21,348 nucleotides of DNA, taken from the NCBI GenBank assembly GCA_040143965.1, contig JASJQH010007083.1, positions 1-21,348 on the forward strand. The letters are read 5' to 3'. Origin of the DNA: Basidiobolus ranarum. Lineage: Eukaryota > Basidiobolomycota > Basidiobolomycetes > Basidiobolales. A program made the position numbers and the translations under genes. Shown here one piece after another: positions 1 through 11,679 of the stretch. How positions within the stretch are numbered: the first letter of the stretch is position 1; every line of letters begins with the position of its first letter. The notes below the pieces were generated by a model. That model ran no database searches. It was not told the DNA's origin and saw only the letters and a program-made list of their open reading frames with translations.

Positions 1-2740
1 GGATCATCAGGGTGGGTGGTGTTGATTTATGAACCCCACGATCTTTCGCTGATAGGTTAATGGAGCTCATTTCTTAATGCTATTTCATATAGTCAATATG
101 AACTAATCAGGGGTATACTCCATTACAAAGCATCTTCGCATTTCCTATAAAGTTAACTGTTTATCACATAAACATGCAATGAAGTACACAATGATCCGCC
201 GTTGAAAGCCAGTAAATTCCAGGGATATCCAGAGCGCATCCACCAGTAGTGGAACACATAAATACGGTACACCTCACAGAAGGAGGCATGGAAACAGGAA
301 TTTATTCAGGGAAAGCAGGCTACAGAAGGGTCACATCGCACAAGGTGGACCCAGGGATAATTACGAATGACCGTGAAATGACTTTGTGAAGTCCGCGTTA
401 TTATCTATAGCTTGCCCACTGGGCTTTTCTTTAGCACCTTTAATAGGCAGATATGGAATCTAATATTATACGTGATCAGTAAGTATATTAGTGCTGATCA
501 ATGATAGTCATGGCGATTGCTCCCCTACATTTGTCTTGCAGTCTTGGATTGGTAAGTGTATCAAACCCCAAGAAAATATTTTGGCGTTGGAGACTAGAGC
601 CTTTACTCATTCTAGAATGTGATTTTCATGTATACATCGGGTTTTAGCCAGTCCAATTTTAGCACAGCCTAACCTGTGTCAGGATTACCAGGCCTTGTTA
701 GAAACTCAGATAAATTGATCGACAATGTATGGGGCTGTAACCAATGGGTAACTCGTGCAGTGCCAATTACTACTAATTGAAATAAGCTCTGGGAATTCTC
801 ATTGTTAGTGTAACATTATTAAGGTCCTATTATGGCAATCTGTCTCCCATTTAATTCCCTTTTTATGCCACATGGTTAATGAACGAGAACAGCTGGCTAT
901 CAAAGTGATCCTTGGCTCCTGTGCATCATCGCATGTCTAGAACGCTGGTTTAGTGTCAACACGGTTTTACCAGTCCCAGGATCATTTATGTAGGAAACTT
1001 GGCATCACTCTATTCATGTTATTGCTTGCATTTTCTTGATTTTGATATTTGAAATCAGTGGACATTACTTAAACCACTCAGCGTCTCAGCCTGGGCTCTC
1101 TGATTGGTACTCATCTAGATGGATTACCAGAGCCGAAAACTTTATCCCTCTCTTGTGGTCGATTGTGTGATTGCTCTAACAGATCAGTCCATCAGCTCCG
1201 CTGAAGCAGCAGGTTGTTCCACGCGTGTAAGACACACCCAATGGTCAGATTGATTGATTTCTCCCTTTTTTGGCCTACGTTCTTTGATGCATAAGCAAAA
1301 GGGCTTAAATGAGCTGCTCATTCAAATGAATGGAAATGAATGAGAGATTATTCGAGTAGAAGAATACGCATTTTGATCCGAAGGCGAGAACTCAAGTTTA
1401 TATGTAGCTTAGCCTCATATCACAGGGTTTTTTCCATGTTGTACTTCGGACTATCTTTCCTACTATATCACTTATCATTATAGGCAGAAATCAAAGCTAT
1501 TAGAATGGCGGGTAGAAATGAAGTAATATTGATAGAACCTGTTTGCATACATACTACAGCTCAGATGTTCACCAATACTATTGTCCAGCGTGAATCTATT
1601 TTGTATATGTTGACCCTGTATACTCATACATATTAGCTGCTGTTTGTTATCGATTTTGAACATTTGCGACACACTGGGCCTCTTTTGTTGTGGGGTACAC
1701 TGCACTCTCCTCTGCATCGAATATATCACAGGGTCACAAAAACCGACCCAGCCCTATCTAGCCCTTCTCATTGTTGCATGTTTCAATAATGTACACTTAT
1801 CTCACAATGGATGAGTGTTCAAGGTTTTATGCTTGCACAAAACTGCAATTTCTACCAGCTTTGATGTATTGTTATACAATAGATGGGAGATGAGAGATGG
1901 CATACAGATAAGAACATAGTTATGTTTTGAAAGTACTATTTCATACCGTCTATCTTTTGCATGGTTATGTAGTTGACACAAGTGCCTGGAGATGTTTTGT
2001 ACTGACACCAATTATATGCCCTTTATCGTTATGACAATACCACTTATAGAGTACACACGTATTCCACCTAGATTATGTCAGACATCCATTCTAGGCATTT
2101 ATAAACATTCATCCTCGATGTGTTGTCTTTTTATTATCATGTACCCCCTAAGTAACTAACAGTGCTTGACTCCAGTTGCAGACTTGAACCAATTACTCAT
2201 TATGAATGCACAGTCACTAATAGAACAAGAGCGTAGGACTTTTTAACTGGTTGTGAAATAAAATAGTTCTCTAAATCAAATAATATCACAGGCACAATAA
2301 CTTCTGTGTAAGACAATTCCACCAATTTTAGGTGCTCTCTCACTATGCTGAGTCACCAGAATTTCGACTGCTTTACTAATGTGCATGGTTGCCAAAGCAT
2401 AGTTTCTGCATGTTTCAATTATCTAGTACCTCGGTCTAAAGTTACGTAATAACATTTTCTCCATACAAGTGTTTTTAGTTACTTAAATCAACCCTCCTAT
2501 TATTGACATACAATGTTTACTGTATAGTATCTTCTTTGAAGTATTATTTGCTCTAACGTAATTGCGCTGGTGGTATATTACAGGGTGAATCTCCCTTGCT
2601 CTCTGGCAAAGTTTGTGGCTGGTGTGAAAAGTATGAATATATAAGGTGATTGATCATTCATAATATGGTGCTAAACATCCTGTGAGTTTTATTAAAGTAG
2701 TGTATTTTTATGATGAATCTTTCATAACTGACATATTTTA
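1..2740. other. Intergenic DNA without a supportable gene
   Basis: Only short open frames occur here, the longest being 83 codons on the minus strand at 1478-1729. None shows a recognisable motif, a splice-site pattern linking it to another frame, or biased composition. The first 1.4 kb looks somewhat less AT-rich than what follows. I find no convincing tRNA, transposase or reverse transcriptase motif. It may be decayed repeat DNA or a long intergenic spacer. Confidence 0.5.
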
Positions 2741-3050
2741 AGCATCTATCTAGTTATATATTGCTTAGTATTTAGTAATTCCATATTTCACTATGATACT
2801 ACCCATTATTCTCAAGAAGAATTTGCTTAAAAGTTTGAAGATATGTAGATTTTAAAACTTACCATGAAGCCCCATATTTTGCACACACGTTCCTGGAATC
2901 TTTGTCACATATTCAATATATTAGTTTGTTTACATCTTGATAAAACTGTAACTGTCAACTATCTATTTGGTAAATTATTAAGTCAAAGCTGTAAAGTTTC
3001 AGTTCTCCAAGCCACTCTTGGCAAACTTCAAAAATACTTCAAAAAAATTA
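2741..3050 (+). repeat. Solo arm of dispersed foldback repeat family (forward orientation)
   Basis: This stretch lines up by eye with the right arms of the elements at 3663-4427 and 16031-16898. Shared landmarks, in order, are a block resembling AGCTTAGTATTTAGT near its start, a stretch like CCCATTATTCTCAAGA, a block like GAAGCCCCAAACTTTGCACA, a TTAGTTTG segment, and an end resembling CTCCAAGCCACTT. The matching inverted left arm is absent, so it looks like a solo or truncated copy. The 63-codon frame inside it is therefore repeat sequence and not a gene. Confidence 0.7.
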
Positions 3051-3662
3051 ACTAAATGAAGCAAAGCCTTCTCGCTATGATTGTGCCAAAATCATTCAAG
3101 TGCAATTGGTACACAAAATATTCAGTTTGAAAGTAGTAGTAGTGAGGTGCTCTGACTTGAATTAAATGCCAATTATAGTGGGATTCTTGTGTTGAGTAAA
3201 GAAAAATACTTGTGTTAGCTGCTTTTGCACACTATAGTAGCCAGAAGCTTTAATACATGATAAGAGAGAACATTGAATACTTGAACATAGGAGAATATGT
3301 TTGAAAATTCCATACTTTTAGCACTCTTTGCAAAAGTATAACATTGCTCAATCACTTGTTGGTAATTAAGACAAGAGAATGAAGCACTGGAGTGGGATAT
3401 ACTTAACAGTAGTGATATGACTTGTCAGCTATAGTTCAATAGAGGAAATTTAGTGCCATTTATTGCTAGCTTTTGGATCACTCAGGGTTAGAGTAGTATA
3501 CATTTAACTCTCCCCTTCTATAGTGGCAGATTGTATGCATATTGTGCTTTGAAAGTATACATTATAGCTGACTAAATATTTGGGAAAGTCTATGAATAGA
3601 TACTGCATGACTTTCTGATTCAATTGAATGAGAGCGTGCTAGGAAAACTTTAAGGATTCGGC
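3051..3662. other. AT-rich spacer between repeat copies
   Basis: About 600 bp with no gene, RNA gene or recognisable element visible to me. It separates the solo repeat arm from the full foldback element. Confidence 0.4.
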
Positions 3663-4427
3663 TGTTAAAGTATTATGGGGGCCTGTCAGAAGTGGTTTGC
3701 ATTACTAGAGAAATTGGTGATTTTCACTTATTGAGGTATGGAGTAGAAAGTTGTCATTTATAATTTGGTTAAGATATAAGCAAGCCAACAAATAGAATGT
3801 GCTGAGAAATGTGGCAGGAACATGTGTGCAAGGTTTGGTCCTTTGTGCACAAGTTTAAAAGATCTATATATCTGAGAACTTCTACATTAGTAAAAATATT
3901 CCATGTAAATTCCAATTCAGAAAATTTATTACTAGCTTAGTGAAATATAGGATAACTAGATACTAACCTATGTATGACTAAGGAGATGTTTGTGAAATGC
4001 TAATTTCAATGACTGCAGCATCATATCCCAGCTAATTATTGAAATTAGCACAGTGTAGACATCTCTATTGTCATATATAGCTCAGTATTGAGCTATTTAA
4101 TATTTCCCCAAGTTATTGTTAAAATTAGCATTGCCTAAACATCTACATAGTCATATATAGCTTAGTATTTAGTTATCCTATATTGAACTAAGATATCACC
4201 TCATGAGGAACTTACTTGGAAGTTCTCAGATATGTTGATTTCTCAAAGAAGCCCCAAACTTTGTACGCATGTTCCTGTGGCCTTTCTTAACACATTCTAC
4301 ATGTTAGTTTGTTCACATCTTGACAAAACTATGAGTCAACTTTATACTCAAATAATCAGTAAGTGAAAACCACTAATTTCTCTAGCTCTTCAAATCACTT
4401 CTAACAGGTTCCCAAAATACTTTAACA
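3663..4427. repeat. Foldback (long inverted repeat) element 1
   Basis: The left part (about 3663-4016) is an imperfect reverse complement of the right part (about 4104-4427). The ends match best: TGTTAAAGTATTATGGG at 3663 against the reverse complement of CCCAAAATACTTTAACA at 4411-4427, 16 of 17 positions. The match continues inward through GTGATTTTCACTTATTG on the left and a block equivalent to CAGTAAGTGAAAACCAC on the right. The centre holds TGCTAATTTCAAT facing ATTGAAATTAGCA, and a partial duplication of the inner arm lies near 4040-4100. There is no coding capacity, so this resembles a non-autonomous foldback or MITE-like transposable element. I see no clear target-site duplication. Arm identity was judged by eye and not computed. 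Confidence 0.75.
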
Positions 4428-4703
4428 TATATCACTCACTATTCTCAATTGGAATTCACTTGGAATATTTTTGCCAACCTTGAAGTCCTCAAATATATAG
4501 ATCCTTTCAAGCTTGTCCTAGAAGCCATAAACATTGCATACATGCTCCAGGGATCTTCCTTAACATGCCCTATATATCTGGTTGTTTGTTTCTTAACAAA
4601 ACTATAAGCATTTACTTTCTAGGCAAAAAATCAATAAGTGGCAACCATCAATTCTTCTAGTTCTCCAAGCCACTTCCAACAAACTCCCAACATACTTCAG
4701 AAC
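4428..4703 (+). repeat. Additional forward repeat arm adjoining element 1
   Basis: Immediately after element 1 a further forward copy of the arm begins with a TATTCTCAATTGGAATT block. It runs through a segment like AGAAGCCATAAACATTGCA, then TTGTTTGTTTC, and ends in CTCCAAGCCACTTCCAACA. The locus therefore has arms in the order forward (solo), reverse, forward, forward, consistent with nested or tandem insertion, or with recombination between copies. Confidence 0.65.
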
Positions 4704-5831
4704 TAATACCCTTAAATTATGGAAATATAAGTAGAATGTTGCTATTGCAATTAAGAATGCAAAACTATGTGTGGGTATCTTGAGAGCTACCTATAATCAT
4801 TCTCATTACTACTAAATCTGTTGGAACCAGCATCAAAGTATAACATGGTCCCTCCAGAATTAGTTATAGTAACTGACTTACTAAGGTATAAATCAAACTT
4901 TGAGTAACACCTATCAGATGTAATTCTGCATTATGCAATAGTAACCTTTTGAATCACAGTCAAATATCAGGCTTTTAAATGGATTTTCAGGAAATAACTA
5001 TGCATCCTGATTGGGTGTAGATACATCCAATTATAATCTAAATATTGACACAGCTTTGACTTTAAAAACCATAAACCCAACATTGTTCATAATTGCATAT
5101 TAGCTTTTAAGGGGATTTTTCTCTACCAGTATCTAATCGACTATAATGACTAAGCCTCATTCTCTTGTACTTTGCATACATGAGTTTTCTTCATATATAT
5201 AGATAAGAGTGACCAATTTGCCAGTCCCTGTATATTCCTGTAAAAATGAGATTACATTATTAACATTACATATTCAACACTTTTGGGTGTCATTTTATGG
5301 AACGTTTAATAAGAGCATAAATTACTCTTCCCCTATCCATATGAATTATCAAGAATTTTCTCGATGTAGTACGAGATGGCAAGTGTCTATTTCGTCATAG
5401 TAAAGTTGGGCTAAGTTTTTGCAACTGACTTCATTGCTCCTCCACAATATTTTATACCTCCTACACTAGGACTCTATACTGTTACGCCACAAAAGTTCTA
5501 TTATTGAGTACTTCAGCTTCGAATTGCTACTATACAATTGGAGGTTAGATATCTGCTAAATATTTACAAATTCTTGTGATAGTATATCGAATGGTATATT
5601 AGTAGATAAAAGTACCGCTTTATCTATCTATGAGGAATACATCACCTCCCTCTTGGTAGAAGGCCATGTGTTGAACGACGATATACTTACATCAAAAAAG
5701 CCAAGTCGATTATTTGAGAATTTTCTATGGCTAACTCAACCAAACGCTGGGATTACACCCATGAATTCGAATCAATCATCACAATGCAACAACCAACAAT
5801 AAGTTTTTATTCTTAAATGATGGTTATCTAC
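4704..5831. other. Intergenic DNA downstream of NAA10
   Basis: No supportable gene. The only frame above 60 codons (5209-5400, plus) has no motif and no partner exons. The stretch 5728-5780 carries tRNA-promoter-like words (TGGCTAACTCAACC, then ATTCGAATC) but does not fold into a tRNA cloverleaf by eye. The last 30 bp hold the probable NAA10 polyadenylation signal. Confidence 0.45.
5806..5811 (-). terminator. Probable polyadenylation signal of NAA10
   Basis: On the minus strand this reads AATAAA, about 21 nt after the NAA10 stop codon and within an A/T-rich stretch. Sequence and placement fit a eukaryotic poly(A) signal. The actual cleavage site cannot be read from sequence alone. Confidence 0.5.
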
Positions 5832-6603
5832 TTAAGCAGTTTTTTTTAGGTAACCGAGATCTTTTCTCATAGCATAAGCATCTTCACCGTCAGCATAATA
5901 ACTTTTCTGTATTTCATGAATTTGAAATTTGAGACTTTCCTTGTAAAGATTTAAGGCGGCTCGATTAGTTTTACGAACATGTAGAGAAACGTATTGAGCT
6001 CCATAGACTTCCACCATGGATTTCTCTGATAAGGATGAAGTTAATATTGAGCAACATAAATGGACCCTATTGACCAATAAGAATGTTAACCTACGTGACT
6101 GGGTCATGAGTTTCTCAGCAAGTCCCAACCGACGAAAGTTTCTCATTACAGAAAGAGATGTTATGTGACCATGAGGTGCAGGTCCAGGTTCCTCATCCCT
6201 GAAGTATACATACAGATAAGAAAAATAGAATATCCTAAGAATATGAGTATATATATACTAAGGTGTACAATTTGGCAAGCACATAACCTACGATTCGACC
6301 TTTATGATCTTCAGCCACGTATGATAGTTGAGGCCAAGATAAAGCGTGATAAAAATCTTATTTCAGAATTTGTTTAGTCATAAAAAGTGGAGCACTAGGA
6401 AGGAAATGACATTTACAATATTTCATTTGATAATTCTCTGGAAGATTCATCAAATTGCAATTTTGCATCGCGAGAAGATCGTCAACCTTCGAAGTTCAGG
6501 AAAAAGTAGAGAGAAAATACACGTCAAATGAAAGTGAATTAGAAAAATATTATGTTCTTGTTAAAATGTTGAGTTATTCTACCGTAGCTTGTCTGACATT
6601 CAT
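5832..6603 (-). CDS. NAA10: N-alpha-acetyltransferase 10 (Ard1), catalytic subunit of NatA
   Basis: In this family NAA10 transfers acetyl from acetyl-CoA to the N-terminus of nascent proteins after methionine removal, in complex with NAA15 at the ribosome. Exons (5'->3'): 6603-6583, 6486-6417, 6356-6269, 6198-6095, 6025-5832. They total 477 nt, 158 aa, with consistent phases and introns of 96, 60, 70 and 69 bp. The start gives MNVRQAT, matching the family's usual first residues. Visible motifs are [13 protein letters not shown] (22-34), [11 protein letters not shown] (37-47), PHGHITSL (68-75), the acetyl-CoA loop RRLGLA (82-87), [14 protein letters not shown] (106-119) and [11 protein letters not shown] (137-147). 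The protein ends 11 residues after the last motif, so the acidic or lysine-rich C-terminal tail of longer homologues is absent. Exon 1 encodes only seven residues. It is transcribed in the same direction as the Rab GAP gene upstream, 860 bp away. Confidence 0.95.
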
Positions 6604-7463
6604 TTTGTTGTGGGACTAACGATAAGAGCAGTGAGTTAGTAAGGAGTATTACCTAAGAAATGAGTAAATACAAGAACAAAAGGCCTTGGGAATCCATTAC
6701 ATTCGTAGTATTAAGGATTAATCGATATTATTACGGTGACGATTTACATGTAATCTGATGATACTGGTAGATCAGCACTATGCATTATAAATTGCCGAGA
6801 ACCTCCACACTCTTTAGTTACGCCTTGCCAACAGAAAGCATGTATATAATGCCGTGGAATTACCACCTATGTATATTTACTTCTTACCCAGCTAATTATA
6901 TCAATTCACCAACAGTCAGATCAGATTTTTTCTGCCACCATTAACGTTGCTACGTAACAACTAGCAGTCAATTTAACTTGTATAAGAGTGCATTTTGCTC
7001 TTGAATTGTTTTCCAGTTAGTAGTAGTATTCCTGCTATAGAAAACCTATAGCTCAGAGTTACATTTGACAGCTATCGATAATGCTGCATCAACCAGTTAA
7101 AGGTGGAAGTGGCTCATATAGTGATTGCCGATAGAACCTTATTGAGAGTCTGAATTGTGAGTGTTTTTTGGACCAGAGTACTTATAGATGACAATAAATA
7201 CAGAGCACAAATACGACGAATCTTCCATCATTTCGTGAACTGTACAACTGAAACAGATAGCTAGATAACCCGAGTTTCTCAAATGCCGCTATAATAGGAA
7301 ACAATCATATTTTTACATATCTCTTCATATATTGTTGTACTTTTGGTTTGCACATTCGTGATTATCCAATGATTAGAGGCAGTATTCACAAAGATAAAAC
7401 AGGGTGTGGTAGGTTAGATAAAGTAATAAGGAGCAATCTGTTACGAGAAACGGTGTGGGTAGA
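6604..7463. other. Intergenic region between the Rab GAP gene and NAA10
   Basis: About 860 bp without a supportable gene. It must contain the 3' UTR of the minus-strand Rab GAP gene (right side) and the NAA10 promoter (left side). The context around the NAA10 ATG on the minus strand is ACAACAAAATGAA, with A at -3, a favourable initiation context. I see no obvious TATA element near that start and no RNA gene. Confidence 0.45.
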
Positions 7464-10400
7464 TTAATCATGATGTGGCTTTGTTTTTTGGAGAATTTCT
7501 CTCAAAGCTGGTGGCACAGGGTTGCTCCTATTCGTGTCAGTTGAAGATTGTGAGGCTGACTTGGTTACACGGTCAGCTGCCTCTACTCGTTGACTGAAGC
7601 GACGATAAAGTATCTCGGCCCGGCAAAGGGTTTCCTCAAGGTCAATATGCATGGACTGCTCATTGGCCCACTGTATATTAAGTAATACGTTAAGATTTAG
7701 TTTTGAGCAACTAGTGGATTCAAGATAATACCTTAAGGATTTCATCGAATGCTGTAAGATCTTCCAAGATGACTCTGCGATTTTGGTTAATAATAGCAAG
7801 AGCAATGAACAGGTGGAAATCTCTAGTGATATGGTCAGTCCATAGGACTTCCCATAGTCGCATCACATTTTCATACTCAAACTCACGCTTGAACCAAATG
7901 AGTAACCATCGGAAACAGAAAAAAAGGTTTAAAGAGTCGGTTTTTTCCAAATGACGATACATTGGGGGGTCCATGAACCGGATCAAACTCTCAAGAGTAC
8001 GAAGTTGCTTATTCATTCCAGTTTGGTCAGTATAGAAATTGGCCTTCTAGATCAAATCCAAAGGCAAATATCAATGATTAATTATCTGTGGCTTGGTAAA
8101 GATAATTTCAAATAGTATTGAACTTATATACCATTCGCTCCATAAAATTAACAAAGCACCAGAATGTGTCAACTTCATCTTGCATAACAACAAATAAAGG
8201 TGCAAGTAAATCACTCATTCCTTGTACATATCCTATATTCAAATATCGGGTTTAGAGTGTTGAGAACGCAATGACTACTGAGCTGATTTACGAACCTAGA
8301 TCTTTGTTATAGTAGTTGTACGTCATTAAGATGTGCTTGAGCATCTCTAAGTTCGAGTTAGTTCCAGGGAGCCCAGTTGCTGATAGAGTATCCAATCCTC
8401 CTTCGACTAAGCCCTCTTCTTCGGAAAATAATGGATTTGTCCTGTCTGTCCTCAAAACATCTTTCTCTACATTTATAATGAAGAGAGGAGATTAATCGTA
8501 TAACTAATTATCTAGAGGCAATATATCATATACCAATGCGATGTTTTTGATCTTGAAATTCTGCGTCTTCCTCAAGTTCTGAGTGACCAAACCAAAGATT
8601 CTTAAGACGAGTGTACTCCATCCTTCATTATTAAACAAGCTATTACAAATGATTCATCGGATTAACAGGGAGATAAAAAATTGCCCACTTGTTGTTCTCA
8701 ATGATTTTCTTACGCTGGACCTCAGTTGAATCCCACGGATAAATGCCTAAAAGGTATTTCCAAACAGTAGGTCGGATCTTATCCTCGACACCCTATTTGT
8801 TATTTTTAAGGGTTTTCCATTAGTTTTAATTCGGCCATTCCCATTTGAAATATACCAAGTACCCCTGCAAATATAGCACTCTTAATGTCTTCTTCACGCA
8901 TGAGCAAGCGGCCTTCGCTATTTTCCTTAGCTGAGCCTTCAAAATATCTATACCAAAGCTGGGAAGTGATGGGCGAGGTTCTGAGGGACTCTTTAGAAGC
9001 ATAGGAGAAGTCCTATAGTATTGAATATGATGAGCCAAGAGCAAATATAAAGATAGGAGAATTAATCAATTTCGCACACTTAATACTTCAAAAGTTCCAA
9101 GATCGGTCTCTTCTAAGAAATCTTCGTCAACATGGTATTCCGGATCATCATCATATTTTCGATTTTTTTTGGCTTTCTGAACGACGCCATTGGCCCATCT
9201 GGAAAGATAAAGTTTAGCTACTTCATACTCTTGCATGACATCTTGAGCAGCTGGGGACGCCTCAACAACTTCGACAAATCCAGGCGGTAACAAGTGCACC
9301 AAAGGACGTCCAAGTGGATGTTCAAGAATATGAGCTGAAGGTATAAATATGTTAGCACTTTCTCAAGTGAAATTCACTCCAAAGGGTACGAAAATGAATT
9401 TCAACCTGCTGAATGTTTGGTAAACTGTGTGACTTTGGAGAATTTCTCCAATACAGACCAAGTGAAGTCGTGTGCTGCCTGTAGATTGATAGTGTATGAT
9501 GGATTAGATGCAAGAAATGAAACAATGTGCGGAATTGATATAAAAAGACATTAAGGTGGACTAACATTCTTGAGAGATTCCTGATTCTGAGGATCAAACA
9601 GGTTGAGGCTTTGGTTAAAGAATTGAGTTGTAGTGGGTACTGAACTGCTCCCACGGGAGGTTTTGTGGCCAACATTCAACTGATTTTCGGTATTTTTCTT
9701 ACTCTCCCTATTAAGATAAAATAGATTTGTCCCTGTTTTAGATCTAATAGAGTAGTTATTAGTGGGTAATGTCAATCTTCATATATTTAAATATCCCAGC
9801 CTACTCCGTTAAGTTTCCTAATTGACATAACCATGCTAAAACTTCATCGCCTCCCCACAACTGAGCGTTTGTTTGATCATTATGAAACCAAAGTGGTGGC
9901 AGAGATTCCTCATTTTTTAAGGTAAGGATGAGGGACCCATGCCACTCGGTGAGTGAAGGTGGTTGAATTAGAATAGAATCAATTTGTTGAAGGCTTATCC
10001 AGCAAGAAAAGTCCGAAATTGAAGTTGACTCTGATGCTGAGTAGAGTTTGGGTGAAGGAATATAGATTTCGGCTACAATATTATAGGTTTGTCAGTAACG
10101 ATAGCGTCTCACAAACGTTTCTTTTTTGCATATACATTTTAGAATTGTTTTTCCCTCAACTCCTACAACTTGGACTTTCGGAGTCTTCTCTACTTTCTTA
10201 TAGCTGTCACGGTCCTCTTTAGGAATCAAATGTTCCGGGGTCCAGATCAATGCATATTTCCCAGTACCCTAACGAGAGTCTCAGAATCTCATTATTACAG
10301 CACAAATCAATGACGGAACTAACCTCTTCTACCAGACCTAAATATCCTCTTATTTTATCTTTCGGAGAGCCAGATTTGTATACATAAACATTTGTTTTGC

Positions 10401-10559
10401 AGAAGAGAAGACCTATCTTTATGATGTCTTTCATATCGTCCTAACAAAATAAATAAGGGACCAAGAAAAATCCAGTCTATGAAATTAGATTTCACTTACC
10501 GAGACTTCAGATAGTTGCAAGACATCCCAATCGATTTCTGCGGGATCCAGTTTTGACAT
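7464..10559 (-). CDS. GYP7: Gyp7/TBC1D15-type Rab GTPase-activating protein (TBC domain)
   Basis: TBC proteins speed GTP hydrolysis by Rab GTPases; Gyp7 acts on Ypt7/Rab7-class Rabs at late endosome and vacuole membranes. Exons (5'->3'): 10559-10500, 10440-10324, 10268-10136, 10072-9805, 9743-9566, 9478-9406, 9334-9087, 9012-8863, 8792-8689, 8622-8534, 8466-8296, 8232-8132, 8046-7732, 7670-7464. They total 2214 nt and 737 aa, close to the family's usual length, with every phase consistent. Residues about 21-230 are the N-terminal Gyp7-type domain (GLLFCKTNVYVYKSG, then FWGGDEVL-like LWGGDEVLAWL). WSVLEKFSKVTQF and YEVAKLYLSRWANGV are typical linker blocks. The TBC domain runs from about 384 to 670: RPTVWKYLLGIYPWDST, the arginine finger IEKDVLR (473-479, Arg479), the glutamine finger YVQ (532-534, Gln534), and WFKREFEYENVMRLWEVLWT. 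Both catalytic fingers are intact, so the protein should be active. The short donor and acceptor choices at exons 3/4 and 4/5 are the least certain. Confidence 0.93.
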
Positions 10560-11679
10560 CACCGGAATACAAAGGTAATTGTGACTCTAAAAGTGATAAA
10601 TAACTTTTTCTACAGTATACTGTAAGCGAAAACAACGTGTCAAGCTTTAGATGTGAAGTATTGATAAGCTTCGGGTACATCTCAGGTGCTTGATGTCATT
10701 AATTTCGCACTCACGTGAAACACCCTGAACTCTTGGCACGTCACATTTAGCGTTTTGTGAATCCTAAATTGCGGACTCTGCATATATATGAAAGAATATG
10801 AATGGTTACGTGATATCAGTGCTGATTTGAATTGATCTACTCTGCTAATTTAATAGGTGTATATATATTGAAGCTGATGACTTTTCATGCTGGAAACTAT
10901 CAACAGGTAGTTTACGTGACTTTCTCTCTTTTTCACTGAGGTCATCACCTATATGGCTGAATGATATCCAATAAAGCCATTGATGTTGATCCAGTTGCAT
11001 TACCCTGCTTGAAAGCATTTGATGTTGAGCAGGGCTGCTCCAGATCCTCAAGAGTGTTCAAGTGGTTGATCAGTGACACTAAGCAAAATACACAGTCCCA
11101 AATGGCTTGATTCATGTAGCAGTCTAGCCAGCAAAAAGCAATCGTGGATGTTTGCACCCTCTGCCCCTTACGGAAAACTGCGACTTGGGATATCTATGAT
11201 TCGCAGCCATTTCAGGAGCAGATTTCCCACTGTTTGAACTGAGGCAGCAAGTTAGAGAGCATAATCGCTGATTATCACGGCTAGGCTCATTTGAATCGAT
11301 GGGAGATAAGTGTAACCCTTCAGAGCAATAGGAGTCGGTTGCAGTGAATTTGTTGCCAGGTCAGTCTTAGAATATGAAACCAGTATAGCTTTAGATCGAG
11401 TATTGCTGCTAAGGGAATGCGAAGACACTCCAGGTAAACTCACATTAACTGCAAAGTTGAGGGCTACGTATACTGGTAGCTAGTCAAATACTAGACTTGG
11501 AGCTAAATTAGGACAAATACGGTTGAGTCCAATGTATCATAACCCTTTTGATCAATATTTTGACTTAGGGATAATCAATGCGATTGGTTGGTTTAGCTAT
11601 ACTGCTGAAGATCTCTGGGATTATCCGTTTAGAAGAGAGATAAAAGGACTGCTACCCAACTATAATGGATTAATACAAA
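10560..11679. promoter_or_regulatory. Divergent intergenic region between the Rab GAP and TRIC genes
   Basis: The two flanking genes are transcribed away from each other, so this 1.1 kb should contain both promoters. I see AT-rich TATATATA-type words near 10783 and 10860 but cannot assign them to a start site. Open frames of 60-90 codons occur on both strands (for example 10945-11157 minus and 11523-11795 plus). They overlap each other or the TRIC first exon and have no conserved motif, so I do not call them genes. Confidence 0.5.

Noticed and set aside
212-390. A 59-codon stop-to-stop open stretch on the plus strand with an ATG at about 286.
   Set aside because: Length is within chance expectation for this composition; no motif, no family resemblance and no partner exon.
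1478-2011. Two minus-strand frames of 83 and 69 codons.
   Set aside because: Low-complexity-free but motif-free, not connected by plausible splicing, and located in gene-poor DNA. Probably chance frames.
5728-5790. tRNA-like words: an A-box-like TGGCTAACTCAACC and a B-box-like ATTCGAATC.
   Set aside because: No acceptor, D or T stems can be paired at the right spacing on either strand.
10945-11157. A 70-codon minus-strand frame in the divergent promoter region.
   Set aside because: It overlaps another minus frame at 10845-11051 in a different phase and shows no conserved motif or splice links.
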